Shown here piece after piece: positions 26,478 to 34,215 of a DNA stretch of 64,000 nt; the first letter of the stretch is position 1, and each line of letters opens with the position of its first letter. Source of the stretch: Methylibium sp965279545 (GTDB lineage: Bacteria; Pseudomonadota; Gammaproteobacteria; Burkholderiales; Burkholderiaceae_C). The stretch is from assembly GCF_965279545.1 (NCBI RefSeq), contig NZ_OZ257250.1, positions 2,790,001 through 2,854,000 of the forward strand, given 5' to 3'. The notes beneath the pieces were generated by a model, which had not been told where the DNA came from, ran no database searches, and saw only the letters and a list, made by a program, of their open reading frames with translations. A program made the position numbers and the translations under genes.

Positions 26478-27575
26478 ATGTCTGTCCAGCGCTCCCTGAT
26501 CGCCCCCACGGCTCACCCGCGGCTCGAAGATGCGCTACGGCAGAAGCTTCAGCATCGCGCCGAGACCGCCGGCAGCCTCGGCGAACTCGAACCACTGGCG
26601 GTGCGCCTGGGCCTGATCCAGAACACGCTGAAGCCGCGGCTCAAGAACCCGCAGCTTCTGGTGTTCGCCGGCGACCATGGTCTGGTCGTCGATGGCCTGT
26701 CGACGCGCGCCGAGCCGACGTCCCAGCAAGTGGCCCACCTGCTGGCGGGCCGGCTGCCGATGGCAGTGTTCTCGTTCATCCAGGGCATGGGACTGACGGT
26801 GGTCGACGCCGGCTTGGCCGAGACGATGAGCCCGTACCCGAGCCTGCTGCAACGCAAGATCGGCTTCGGCACGCGCAGTGCGCGCTCCGGGCCGGCCATG
26901 TCGATCGATCAGGCGCATGCCGCCATCCGGGCCGGCATGGAGATCGCCGACACGCTCAGCGGCAACGTGCTGGCCTGCGCCGGCATCGGCGTCGGCGCGC
27001 ACGAGAGTGCCTCGCTGGTGCTCTCGCGCCTGGCGGACATCCCGCTGCGCGACCTGACCATCTCCGGCCCGAACATGCAATCCGATGCCCTGGCCCAGAC
27101 GATGGTGGTGTTGCAGAGCACCCAGGGCCGGCACCGTGACGTCACCGATCCGGTTGAAGTACTGGCCGCGTTCGGTGGCTTCGAGGTCGCGACGATGGTC
27201 GGTGCGATGCTGGTCGCGGCGAGCAAGCGCCACCTGATCATGGTCGATGGCGTCCCGGCCTGCGCCGCGCTGCTGGTGGCCGCCCGCATCTCGGCGCCGG
27301 TGACCGACTACGTGGTGTTCTGCCGCAGCCACAGCCACCGCGGCCTCGACCATGCCCTTGGTCTGTTCCACGCCAGCGCCCTGCTCGAACTCGGCATGGA
27401 GAGCACCGACGGCACGGGCGCGACGCTGGCTTGGCCGTTGGTCAACAGCGCGGCGGCCTTGCTGACCCAGGTGGCCGAAGGCGAAGACCCGGGACCGACA
27501 TCGCCTTCCACGACGACCATCCCGACGCTGGACACACCGGTGGAGGTGGACTTCGACCGGGGCACTCGGCCCTGA
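26478..27575 (+). CDS. cobT: Nicotinate-nucleotide--dimethylbenzimidazole phosphoribosyltransferase
   Basis: The 365-residue enzyme activates dimethylbenzimidazole to alpha-ribazole phosphate for the lower ligand of cobalamin. Family motifs are LLVFAGDHGLVVDGLS, PTSQQVAHLL, GEMGIGNTT-type residues represented here by CAGIGVGAHESAS, and DGVPACAALLVA. The loop VFCRSHSHRGLDHALG and the C-terminal GMESTDGTGATLAWPLV also match CobT. The ATG beginning MSVQRSLIAP was chosen; it has no good ribosome site. No other cobalamin gene and no cobalamin riboswitch is nearby. It stands alone between ilvA and the type II secretion cluster. Confidence 0.9.
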   Translation: MSVQRSLIAPTAHPRLEDALRQKLQHRAETAGSLGELEPLAVRLGLIQNTLKPRLKNPQLLVFAGDHGLVVDGLSTRAEPTSQQVAHLLAGRLPMAVFSFIQGMGLTVVDAGLAETMSPYPSLLQRKIGFGTRSARSGPAMSIDQAHAAIRAGMEIADTLSGNVLACAGIGVGAHESASLVLSRLADIPLRDLTISGPNMQSDALAQTMVVLQSTQGRHRDVTDPVEVLAAFGGFEVATMVGAMLVAASKRHLIMVDGVPACAALLVAARISAPVTDYVVFCRSHSHRGLDHALGLFHASALLELGMESTDGTGATLAWPLVNSAAALLTQVAEGEDPGPTSPSTTTIPTLDTPVEVDFDRGTRP

Positions 27576-27599
27576 GTGCGATGGCCCTGCGACCCCGCG

Positions 27600-28169
27600 T
27601 CACCGGCGGTTGACCAGGTCTCTGGGCGGGCCTGACGGTCCGGGCCCGGGATCAGGCGCAGCTGGTGGCGGCACGGCGACTGGCCCCGCCGGCAGCAGCC
27701 CGGAAGCCGCTGGCAGGCTGCCCGTCGCGGGTGGCGGCAGCGGCGGCAGGTCGAGTTGCACGGCAGGCTCCCCTTGTGCCGGACCGATGGTGGCGCTGCG
27801 GACTGCCACCGATTGCAGCACCAGCGCGTTGTCGATCGGCGCGCCGACGCGGTAGGCACGCGGCGGCTTCTCATCGACTGCGATCAAGGCGATGCCTTGA
27901 TCGCGACCGCGCTCGCCCTCCTTGGGCGCCATGACGCCGATCAATTTGAAACGGCTCGCCAACCCTGGCGCGCTCGCACTGGCCGCGGCCGATGGCGTGG
28001 CGGCCACGGCAAACAGCCGCAGCACGTCTGCACGTCGACCTTCGGCCGACGCCACGGGCTCGGTCTGGCTCGGCACAGGCCGCGGTGTCACCAGCACGCG
28101 CAGCCCCCAGAACGCCGCACAGGCCGCCACGGCGGCCCACACGAGAAATGCAGCAATACGGGCTGGCAT
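27600..28169 (-). CDS. gspC: Type II secretion protein GspC-like
   Basis: The 189-residue bitopic inner-membrane protein has a cytoplasmic stub, a transmembrane helix (IAAFLVWAAVAACAAFWGLRVL), a linker and a homology-region domain. In that domain FKLIGVMAPKEGERGRDQGIALIAVDEKPPRAYRVG is the GspC HR signature that contacts the secretin GspD. The tail is Pro-rich with no PDZ domain, as in the shorter GspC/N forms. It is transcribed away from gspG with 65 bases between the starts, so the two arms of the cluster share one regulatory region. It ends just beyond the cobT stop, in convergent orientation. Confidence 0.87.
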   Translation of the reverse strand: MPARIAAFLVWAAVAACAAFWGLRVLVTPRPVPSQTEPVASAEGRRADVLRLFAVAATPSAAASASAPGLASRFKLIGVMAPKEGERGRDQGIALIAVDEKPPRAYRVGAPIDNALVLQSVAVRSATIGPAQGEPAVQLDLPPLPPPATGSLPAASGLLPAGPVAVPPPAAPDPGPGPSGPPRDLVNRR

Positions 28170-28234
28170 GGCTGACGATTATGATGGAAGCGAGTCCATG
28201 GCCCGCGACGGCTTCGCGCCGCCGCCCAAGCAAG

Positions 28235-28678
28235 ATGCTGAACCTTCCTCCCCGATGCTCGCCGCCGCGCACCGCACGCGGCTTCACCCTGATCGAGCTG
28301 ATGGTCGTGCTCGTGATCATCGGCGTGCTCGCGGCGCTGATCGTGCCCAATGTCCTGGAAAGAGCGGACGACGCCCGCGTCACCGCCGCGCGGACCGACG
28401 TGAACAACCTGATGCAGTCCCTCAAGCTCTACCGCCTGGACAACCAGCGCTACCCGACCGCGGAGCAGGGTCTGCAGGCCCTCGTCAGCAAACCGACCGC
28501 GAGCCCGGTACCACCGAACTGGAAGCCCTACCTCGAGAAACTGCCCAACGACCCTTGGGGGCACGCCTATCAGTTCGCAAATCCGGGCGTGAAGGGCGAG
28601 GTGGACGTGTTCAGCTTCGGGGCCGATGGCCTGGCCGGCGGCGAAGGCAAGGACGCAGACGTCGGATCCTGGCAGTGA
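28235..28678 (+). CDS. gspG: Type II secretion major pseudopilin GspG
   Basis: The 147-residue precursor has the prepilin-peptidase site ARG/FTLIELMVVLVIIGVL, with Glu5 of the mature protein present. It also has the conserved GspG core: RADDARVTAARTDVNNLMQSLKLYRLDNQRYPT, EQGLQALV, YLEKLPNDPWGHAYQF and GADGLAGGEGKDADVGSW, the calcium-binding tail. It is the main building block of the periplasmic pseudopilus. The ATG (MLNLPPRC) lacks a strong ribosome site. It opens the long gspGHIJKLMN-DEF operon. Confidence 0.96.
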   Translation: MLNLPPRCSPPRTARGFTLIELMVVLVIIGVLAALIVPNVLERADDARVTAARTDVNNLMQSLKLYRLDNQRYPTAEQGLQALVSKPTASPVPPNWKPYLEKLPNDPWGHAYQFANPGVKGEVDVFSFGADGLAGGEGKDADVGSWQ

Positions 28679-28679
28679 C

Positions 28680-29186
28680 ATGAGCGGGCACCCGCCCTGC
28701 AGTCGACCCGCACGACCGCGACCGGCGCGCCGAGCGAACGGCTTCACGCTGATCGAGTTGCTCATCGTGGTGAGCTTGATTGCCATTGCCTCGGCGGTCG
28801 CTTCGCTGGCCCTGCGCGATCCGGCAGCGACTCAACTCGAACGCGAGGCCGCCCGGCTGGCGGCCCTGCTCGAAACAGCCCGTGCGGAGGCCAGGGCAGC
28901 GGGCGTCGCGGTCGTCTGGGTGCCCGCCGCCACGGGCTTTCGCTTTGTCGGTCTGCCCGATGCACTCGCCCTGCCGACCCGGTGGCTGACCGAGAGCGGC
29001 GTCAGCGCCGAGGTGCGGACAGCGCAGGGGCTGACCCAGGGGGCCGTGCTCGGCCCGGAGCCGGTGATCGGCGCGCAGCGTATCGTGCTGCGCCTGGAGG
29101 CGCAGAGCGTGGCGCTCGCGACGGACGGCTTCGGTCCTTTCATCGTGGCCGGCGACGACGAGGTCGTACCCCATGGCGCGCGCTGA
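28680..29186 (+). CDS. gspH: Type II secretion minor pseudopilin GspH
   Basis: The 168-residue protein has the cleavage motif ANG/FTLIELLIVVSLIAIAS after a basic leader of about 28 residues, which is long for a prepilin leader. The globular part matches GspH only loosely, as is usual. The ATG is one base after the gspG stop codon (TGACATG), and the 3' end overlaps gspI by 14 bases. GspH sits near the tip of the pseudopilus. Confidence 0.9.
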   Translation: MSGHPPCSRPARPRPARRANGFTLIELLIVVSLIAIASAVASLALRDPAATQLEREAARLAALLETARAEARAAGVAVVWVPAATGFRFVGLPDALALPTRWLTESGVSAEVRTAQGLTQGAVLGPEPVIGAQRIVLRLEAQSVALATDGFGPFIVAGDDEVVPHGAR

Positions 29187-29568
29187 GCCCGGCCGGCAAC
29201 CACGGCGCTGCGGTCCAGCCCACGGCCTGACGCTGATCGAGGTGCTGGTCGCACTGGCGATCGTCGCGGTCACGCTGGGCGCCGGCATCAAGGCAGCCGG
29301 CGCGCTGACCGACAACGCCCGGCGGCTCACCGATGTGACGGCCGCCCAATGGTGCGCCGACAACCAGCTCACGGCCTTCAAGCTGATGAAGCAGTTTCCC
29401 GGCGTCGGCGACAGCGACTTCTTCTGCGAGCAGTTGGGCGTGGTCTACCAGGGCAGGATGGTGGTGCGCCCGACGCCGAACCCCAATTTCCGGCGCGCCG
29501 ACGCCGTGGTGCTCACGCCCGGCGGGCAACCGATCCTGACGCTGTCGACGGTGCTGTCGAGGTACTGA
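29173..29568 (+). CDS. gspI: Type II secretion minor pseudopilin GspI
   Basis: The 131-residue precursor has AHG/LTLIEVLVALAIVAVTLGAG and the GspI-typical NARRLTDVTAAQWCADNQLTAFKL segment. The WCADNQ motif is diagnostic of GspI. GspI nucleates the pseudopilus tip complex with GspJ and GspK. Its start overlaps the gspH end in another frame, implying coupled translation. Confidence 0.92.
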   Translation: MARAEPGRQPRRCGPAHGLTLIEVLVALAIVAVTLGAGIKAAGALTDNARRLTDVTAAQWCADNQLTAFKLMKQFPGVGDSDFFCEQLGVVYQGRMVVRPTPNPNFRRADAVVLTPGGQPILTLSTVLSRY

Positions 29569-29572
29569 AGCA

Positions 29573-30226
29573 ATGCACACCCGCGACCGCATCCACCGCC
29601 ACGCCGGCTTCACGCTGGTCGAGGTGATGGTCGCGCTGCTCATCATGGCCATCGTCGCGGCGCTGTCCTGGCAAGGCATCGACGCCATCGTGCGCTCGCG
29701 CGACATCAGCGCCCGGCGGCTCGAGGAGCAATTGCGGCTGCAATCCGTTGTCGCCCAGTGGGAGGCCGACCTCGCCGCGGTGCAGGACAGCGGCATCGTG
29801 CCGCCGCTGCAGTTCGACGGTGCCAGCCTGCGGCTGACGCGGCGCCAGGCCGATGGATTGCAACTCATCGTCTGGTCGTTGCGCGGCGGCAGCTGGACAC
29901 GCTGGGCGAGCCCCGTCGTGACGCATGGCACGGCACTGCGCGAGAACTGGCTGCAATCGCAGCAACTGCTGGGCAACGAGGCCGGTCAGCTGCGCGCCCT
30001 GGGTGGGATCGCGAGCTGGCAGCTCTACTACTGGCGCGGCAACGCCTGGAGCAATGCGCAGTCGAGCGGGGACACCGCACCGGACGCCGCCGCCGCGCAG
30101 ACGCCCACGCTAGCGACCCGCCAGGTGCTGCCCGGAGGGGTGCGGCTGGTGCTGGCGTTCGCCGAGGACAGCGGCGTCGTCGGCACGCTGACACGCGATC
30201 TGCGGCTGTCGCCGCAAGGCTCATGA
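29573..30226 (+). CDS. gspJ: Type II secretion minor pseudopilin GspJ
   Basis: The 217-residue precursor has HAG/FTLVEVMVALLIMAIVAAL, then SWQGIDAIVRSRD, as in GspJ. The C-terminal beta-rich part includes RQVLPGGVRLVLAF. An Ala-rich insertion (about residues 165-180) is probably a flexible loop. It starts four bases after gspI and overlaps gspK by ATGA. It forms the tip trimer with GspI and GspK. Confidence 0.93.
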   Translation: MHTRDRIHRHAGFTLVEVMVALLIMAIVAALSWQGIDAIVRSRDISARRLEEQLRLQSVVAQWEADLAAVQDSGIVPPLQFDGASLRLTRRQADGLQLIVWSLRGGSWTRWASPVVTHGTALRENWLQSQQLLGNEAGQLRALGGIASWQLYYWRGNAWSNAQSSGDTAPDAAAAQTPTLATRQVLPGGVRLVLAFAEDSGVVGTLTRDLRLSPQGS

Positions 30227-31257
30227 GCCGGCCGTCCTGCCCGAAGAGCGGGCTCGCTCATGGAGCGACAGTGCGCCGCCGCCAGGGTGCCGGCCTGATT
30301 CGCCGGCACCAACGCGGTGCCGCCCTGCTGACTGCCATGGTCATCGTCACGCTGGTGGCGACGCTGGCAGGCGCCATGGTCTGGCAGCAATGGCGTGCGG
30401 TGCAAGTCGAAGTGGCCGAGCGCGCACGCTCGCAGGCGCAATGGATCCTGACCGGTGCCATCGACTGGGCGCGCCTGATCCTGCGCGAGGACGCCCGCAC
30501 CGGGGGCGCCGACCATCTGGGCGAGCCTTGGGCAGTGCCCCTCGCCGAGGCCAGGCTCTCGACCTTTCTCGCCGTCGATCGTGACAACACCGACGATGCA
30601 CCGGAGGCCTTTCTGTCCGGATCGATCACCGATGCACAGTCACGCTACAACCTGCGCAACCTGATCGACGCCCGCTCGGGGACCGCCGCCGGAGCCGAAG
30701 AGCGGGTGCTGCAGCGCCTGCTCGAGACGATCGGCGCGCGGTCCGATCTCGCGCCCCTGATCGCTCGCGGGCTGCGCGATGCGGCGCTTGCCAGCGGCCA
30801 GCAGACGAGCACCTCGGAGATCAACGCCGACCCGCCCTTGATGCCCGAGCGCGTCGAGCAGATCGCCTGGCTGGGAATCGACGCCGAGACCCTGGCCTTG
30901 CTGTCTCCCTATGTGTCGCTGCTGCCGGTGCGCACCACCGTGAATGCGAACACCGCACCCAAGGAAGTGCTCGTAGCCGTGATCGAGGGGCTGGACCTCG
31001 CCAGCGCGGACCGGCTGATCCAGGCACGCCAGCACAACCCGTTCCGCAACGTGGCCGAGATCGGCAAGCTGCTGCCCCAGGGCGTCAGCGCAGCCACCGA
31101 TCGCATCTCGGTGACTTCGGCCTTCTTCGAGGTTCGCGGCCGGCTGCGCCTGCAGGACCGCAGCGTGGAGGAGCGTGCGCTGGTCGAGCGCCGCAATCAG
31201 GACATCGTGACACTGCGGCGTGAGCGGGTCGTGGCGGTCGACAGCCTGGCCCGCTGA
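30223..31257 (+). CDS. gspK: Type II secretion minor pseudopilin GspK
   Basis: The 344-residue protein is the large tip pseudopilin. After a basic leader of about 32 residues is QRG/AALLTAMVIVTLVATLAGAM, with the atypical AALLT N-terminus and no Glu5, as usual for GspK. The large helical domain contains SGSITDAQSRYNLRNLID and VNANTAPKEVLVAVIEGL (SAM-like fold). The ATG overlaps the gspJ stop. A 100-base gap with a TACAAT box at 31332-31337 separates it from gspL, so a secondary promoter is possible. Confidence 0.93.
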   Translation: MSRPSCPKSGLAHGATVRRRQGAGLIRRHQRGAALLTAMVIVTLVATLAGAMVWQQWRAVQVEVAERARSQAQWILTGAIDWARLILREDARTGGADHLGEPWAVPLAEARLSTFLAVDRDNTDDAPEAFLSGSITDAQSRYNLRNLIDARSGTAAGAEERVLQRLLETIGARSDLAPLIARGLRDAALASGQQTSTSEINADPPLMPERVEQIAWLGIDAETLALLSPYVSLLPVRTTVNANTAPKEVLVAVIEGLDLASADRLIQARQHNPFRNVAEIGKLLPQGVSAATDRISVTSAFFEVRGRLRLQDRSVEERALVERRNQDIVTLRRERVVAVDSLAR

Positions 31258-31357
31258 GCACGCGCCGCGCCGCACACATCCGGAAACCGGCGCCAGGCAC
31301 TGATTCCGCGCTGTCTCTGATGCGCCACACCTACAATCGCCGCGCACACTCACCCCC

Positions 31358-32614
31358 ATGACAACGCTTGTCGTTTCGTTCCCGCCGCGGCCGCGCTTGC
31401 GCGCCGGTGCCACTGCGCCCGCGCCGCGGGTGGCGGGGAACTTCGCCTATGCGTTCAGCAATGACAGCCTCGACGTGATCCGCGAAGGACAGGCCGCTCC
31501 GGCGCTGCTGCCCAAGGCCGATCAGGTGGTGGCGGTGCTGGCAGCCACCGATGTCAGCTGGCACCGCATCGTCTGCCCCAAGGCACCGCCGGCCCGTCTC
31601 GGGGTCGCGCTGGCCGGCGTGCTGGAGGAAGCACTGCTCGAAGACACCGCGCAGCTGCATTTCGCCCTGGCCCCGGGAGCCAAGGGCGGCGACCTGGTCT
31701 GGGTGGCCGCGACGGACCGCGCCTGGCTGGCCGGGGAAATCGCCATGCTCGAGGGCGCCGGGCTGCGGGTCGATCGCGTCGTGCCGGCGGCCTGGCCGGA
31801 TGAGCCGGCCAGCGGGCATTTCGCCGAAACGCATGACGGTGGCGACGCCGGTGTGGGCGGCCTGGGCCTCATGCTCACCTGGGCGCATGCCGATGGTGTT
31901 GCGTGCTGGCCGCTGCAGGGCGGGCTCGCGCGTGCGCTGCTGCCGCAGCCGCTGCCCGCCGACGCGCGCTTCACGGCCACCCCGGCGGTCGCCGCGCCCG
32001 CCGAGCGCTGGCTCGGCAGCACGGTGCGCGTTCAGTCACCGGCCGAGCACGCCTTGCAGGCGGCGCGCTCGCTGTGGAATTTGCGCCAGTTCGGTCTGGC
32101 ACCGCGCCACCGGGGTTTGAATGCCTTGCGCGAAGCCGGGCGAAGGTTCCGGAGTTCGGCCTGGCAACCGGTGCGCCTCGGACTGACCGGGCTGGTCGCC
32201 GTGCAACTCATCGGCCTGAATGTCGCCGCCTGGCAGCAGCGCAACGCGCTCGAGGCCAAGCGTGTCGCCATGACCGACCTGCTGCACACCACCTATCCGC
32301 AGGTTCGCGCCGTACTCGATGCACCGGTACAGATGCAAAAGGAAACCGACGCACTGCGAGTCGCCGCCGGGCGGCCCGGCGAAGCCGACTTCGAATCGGC
32401 CTTGCAGGCCGCGGCCAGCGCCTGGCCGGCTCAGCAGCCTGTCCAGATGCTCGGCTACGAGAACGGGCTGCTGACGCTCGCCACGCCCGGCTGGAGCGAC
32501 GTGCAGATCCAGAGCTTTCGCGACGCGTTGTCCTCGAGCGGCTGGCAGGTCGAAGCGGTCGATGAGCGCGTGAGCTTGCGCCGCGTGTCGGCGCCAGGGG
32601 GGCGCCGCACATGA
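31358..32614 (+). CDS. gspL: Type II secretion assembly-platform protein GspL
   Basis: The 418-residue protein has a cytoplasmic actin-like domain (about residues 40-240) that binds the ATPase GspE. A transmembrane helix (LGLTGLVAVQLIGLNVAAW, about residues 272-290) follows, then a periplasmic ferredoxin-like domain containing LTLATPGWSDVQIQSFRDALSSSGW. Overall similarity is low, as is typical of GspL, but topology, size and position fit. It is followed by a 124-base GC-rich gap before gspM, unusual in an otherwise tightly packed operon. Confidence 0.9.
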   Translation: MTTLVVSFPPRPRLRAGATAPAPRVAGNFAYAFSNDSLDVIREGQAAPALLPKADQVVAVLAATDVSWHRIVCPKAPPARLGVALAGVLEEALLEDTAQLHFALAPGAKGGDLVWVAATDRAWLAGEIAMLEGAGLRVDRVVPAAWPDEPASGHFAETHDGGDAGVGGLGLMLTWAHADGVACWPLQGGLARALLPQPLPADARFTATPAVAAPAERWLGSTVRVQSPAEHALQAARSLWNLRQFGLAPRHRGLNALREAGRRFRSSAWQPVRLGLTGLVAVQLIGLNVAAWQQRNALEAKRVAMTDLLHTTYPQVRAVLDAPVQMQKETDALRVAAGRPGEADFESALQAAASAWPAQQPVQMLGYENGLLTLATPGWSDVQIQSFRDALSSSGWQVEAVDERVSLRRVSAPGGRRT

Positions 32615-32738
32615 GCCTCGCATCACGACCTGCCGTGGACCACGGAGCGGCCCCGCACCCACAGCGCGGCGGGAGGCCACGAAGTGTCTTCATGGGGCCC
32701 GGGCCGGGCCGGCGCACAGCGCCGGGGGCGCCGCGCCA
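32615..32738. other. GC-rich untranslated spacer between gspL and gspM
   Basis: The 124 bases contain GC-rich dyads such as CGTGGACCACG and GGGCCCGGGCCGGGCC. No open frame has a ribosome site here. It could be a REP-like insertion or an mRNA stability or processing element. Confidence 0.3.
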
Positions 32739-33248
32739 ATGAGTCGCCTCGCCCTCCCTGCGGGTCTGGTCGCCGCGCGCGACCAGTGGCGCATGCGCTG
32801 GAACCGGCTCGCGCGGCGCGAGCGTCGTCTCGTCACCACCGCGCTGACGGTGATCGGCGCGGTGCTGCTCTGGATGCTGGCCGTTCAGCCGGCCTCGCGC
32901 ACCTTGCGCGACACCCCGGTGCAGCTAGATGCCGTGGAATCGCAGTTGCAGCAGATGCAGCGCCAGGCTGCTGAAAGCCGTGAGCTGCGCAAGCTGCCGA
33001 CCGTCAAGCCGGCCCAGGCCGAGGCCGCGCTGCGCGGTGCGACCGAGCGGCTGGGCGCGAACGCCCGGATCACGCTGCAGGGCGACCGCGCGACACTGAC
33101 GCTGAGCGGTGTGCCCGGCGAAGCCTTGGCCGCCTGGCTCGGCGAGGTGCGCAGCGCGGCGCGCGCGCGGCCCGACGAGGTCAAGCTCTCGCGCGGCCCG
33201 AACGGCTACAGCGGCAGCGTGCTGCTCAGCCTGTCGCGTCCCGGCTGA
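32739..33248 (+). CDS. gspM: Type II secretion assembly-platform protein GspM
   Basis: The 169-residue bitopic protein has a basic N-terminus (WRMRWNRLARRERRLV) and a transmembrane helix (TTALTVIGAVLLWMLAVQP). A coiled coil (VESQLQQMQRQAAESREL) and a small periplasmic domain (ITLQGDRATLTLSGVPGEALAAWLGEV) complete the GspM pattern. It partners GspL in the inner-membrane platform. Confidence 0.92.
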   Translation: MSRLALPAGLVAARDQWRMRWNRLARRERRLVTTALTVIGAVLLWMLAVQPASRTLRDTPVQLDAVESQLQQMQRQAAESRELRKLPTVKPAQAEAALRGATERLGANARITLQGDRATLTLSGVPGEALAAWLGEVRSAARARPDEVKLSRGPNGYSGSVLLSLSRPG

Positions 33249-33282
33249 AACGATTCCACGCTCACGCACGAGGCGCACTCTG

Positions 33283-34215
33283 ATGGCCCGCCCTTTCCCA
33301 GCCTCCCGGTGGCGCCCGTCGACGTGGCGTGTGTCGCTGTTGCGTCGACCCGGCGATGCCGGCGCTGCATCCCGCGCGAGCGAATGGGGCGAATCCACCT
33401 TCGAGGGCATGCGCTGGGAGCGCGCTCGGCACGCCGGGCGACGCTGGGCGATCTGGGGTGCGGTGCTGGGGGGCTTGCTCGGCTTGCTGGCCTTTGCACC
33501 GGCCGCCTGGCTCGCGGCCTGGGTGGAGCGTGCCAGTGCCGGCCATGTGCTGCTGGCCGACGCGCGCGGCAGCCTGTGGCACGGCAGTGCCGTTGCCGTG
33601 CTCACCGGCGGCGCGGACAGCCGCGACGCGCGGTCGCTGCCAGGACGCCTGCAGTGGACCTTGCGCCCGGCAGGTCTCGCGCTGGCGCTGGAGCTGGAAC
33701 ATGCCTGCTGCCTCAACGGCCGCCCGAGCCTGCGGCTGGCCCCCGGTTTCGGGACGCTCACGACCACGCTGCAAGGCTCGCCGGCCTGGATCGGCCAATG
33801 GCCGGCCGAGTGGCTGGTCGGACTGGGCACACCGTGGAACACGCTGCAGCTCGGCGGTGTCCTGCGCTTGAGTTCGACGGGCATCAGCCTGCAGACGGTG
33901 CAGGGACGCTGGCGCGTGAACGGCCAGGCCAGCCTGGACGTGGTGAATGCCGCATCCAGGGTATCGACACTGGACCACCTGGGCAGCTACCGTCTCCAGC
34001 TGGACAGCGACCCGGCCACTGCCGGCACGGCGCAGTTGACCCTGAGCACGACCGAAGGCGCCTTGAGGCTCTCGGGACAGGGTGCGCTCGGAGCCGGCGG
34101 CCTGCGCTTCCGAGGTGAGGCGAGCGCGGCCGAGGCCGACCAGCCGGCACTGACCAACCTGCTGAACATCATCGGGCGGCGCGACGGCGCGCGGTCCGTC
34201 ATTTCGATCGGATGA
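33283..34215 (+). CDS. gspN: Type II secretion protein GspN
   Basis: The 310-residue protein has one N-terminal transmembrane helix (WGAVLGGLLGLLAFAPAAWL). The periplasmic beta-rich body contains LLADARGSLWHGSAVAVLTGG, the conserved T2SSN segment, and LQGSPAWIGQWPAEWLVGLGTPWNTLQLGG. GspN is an accessory inner-membrane component of some type II systems; its precise job is unclear. The ATG (MARPFPASRW) was chosen because the upstream frame overlaps gspM. The stop overlaps the gspD start. Confidence 0.9.
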   Translation: MARPFPASRWRPSTWRVSLLRRPGDAGAASRASEWGESTFEGMRWERARHAGRRWAIWGAVLGGLLGLLAFAPAAWLAAWVERASAGHVLLADARGSLWHGSAVAVLTGGADSRDARSLPGRLQWTLRPAGLALALELEHACCLNGRPSLRLAPGFGTLTTTLQGSPAWIGQWPAEWLVGLGTPWNTLQLGGVLRLSSTGISLQTVQGRWRVNGQASLDVVNAASRVSTLDHLGSYRLQLDSDPATAGTAQLTLSTTEGALRLSGQGALGAGGLRFRGEASAAEADQPALTNLLNIIGRRDGARSVISIG

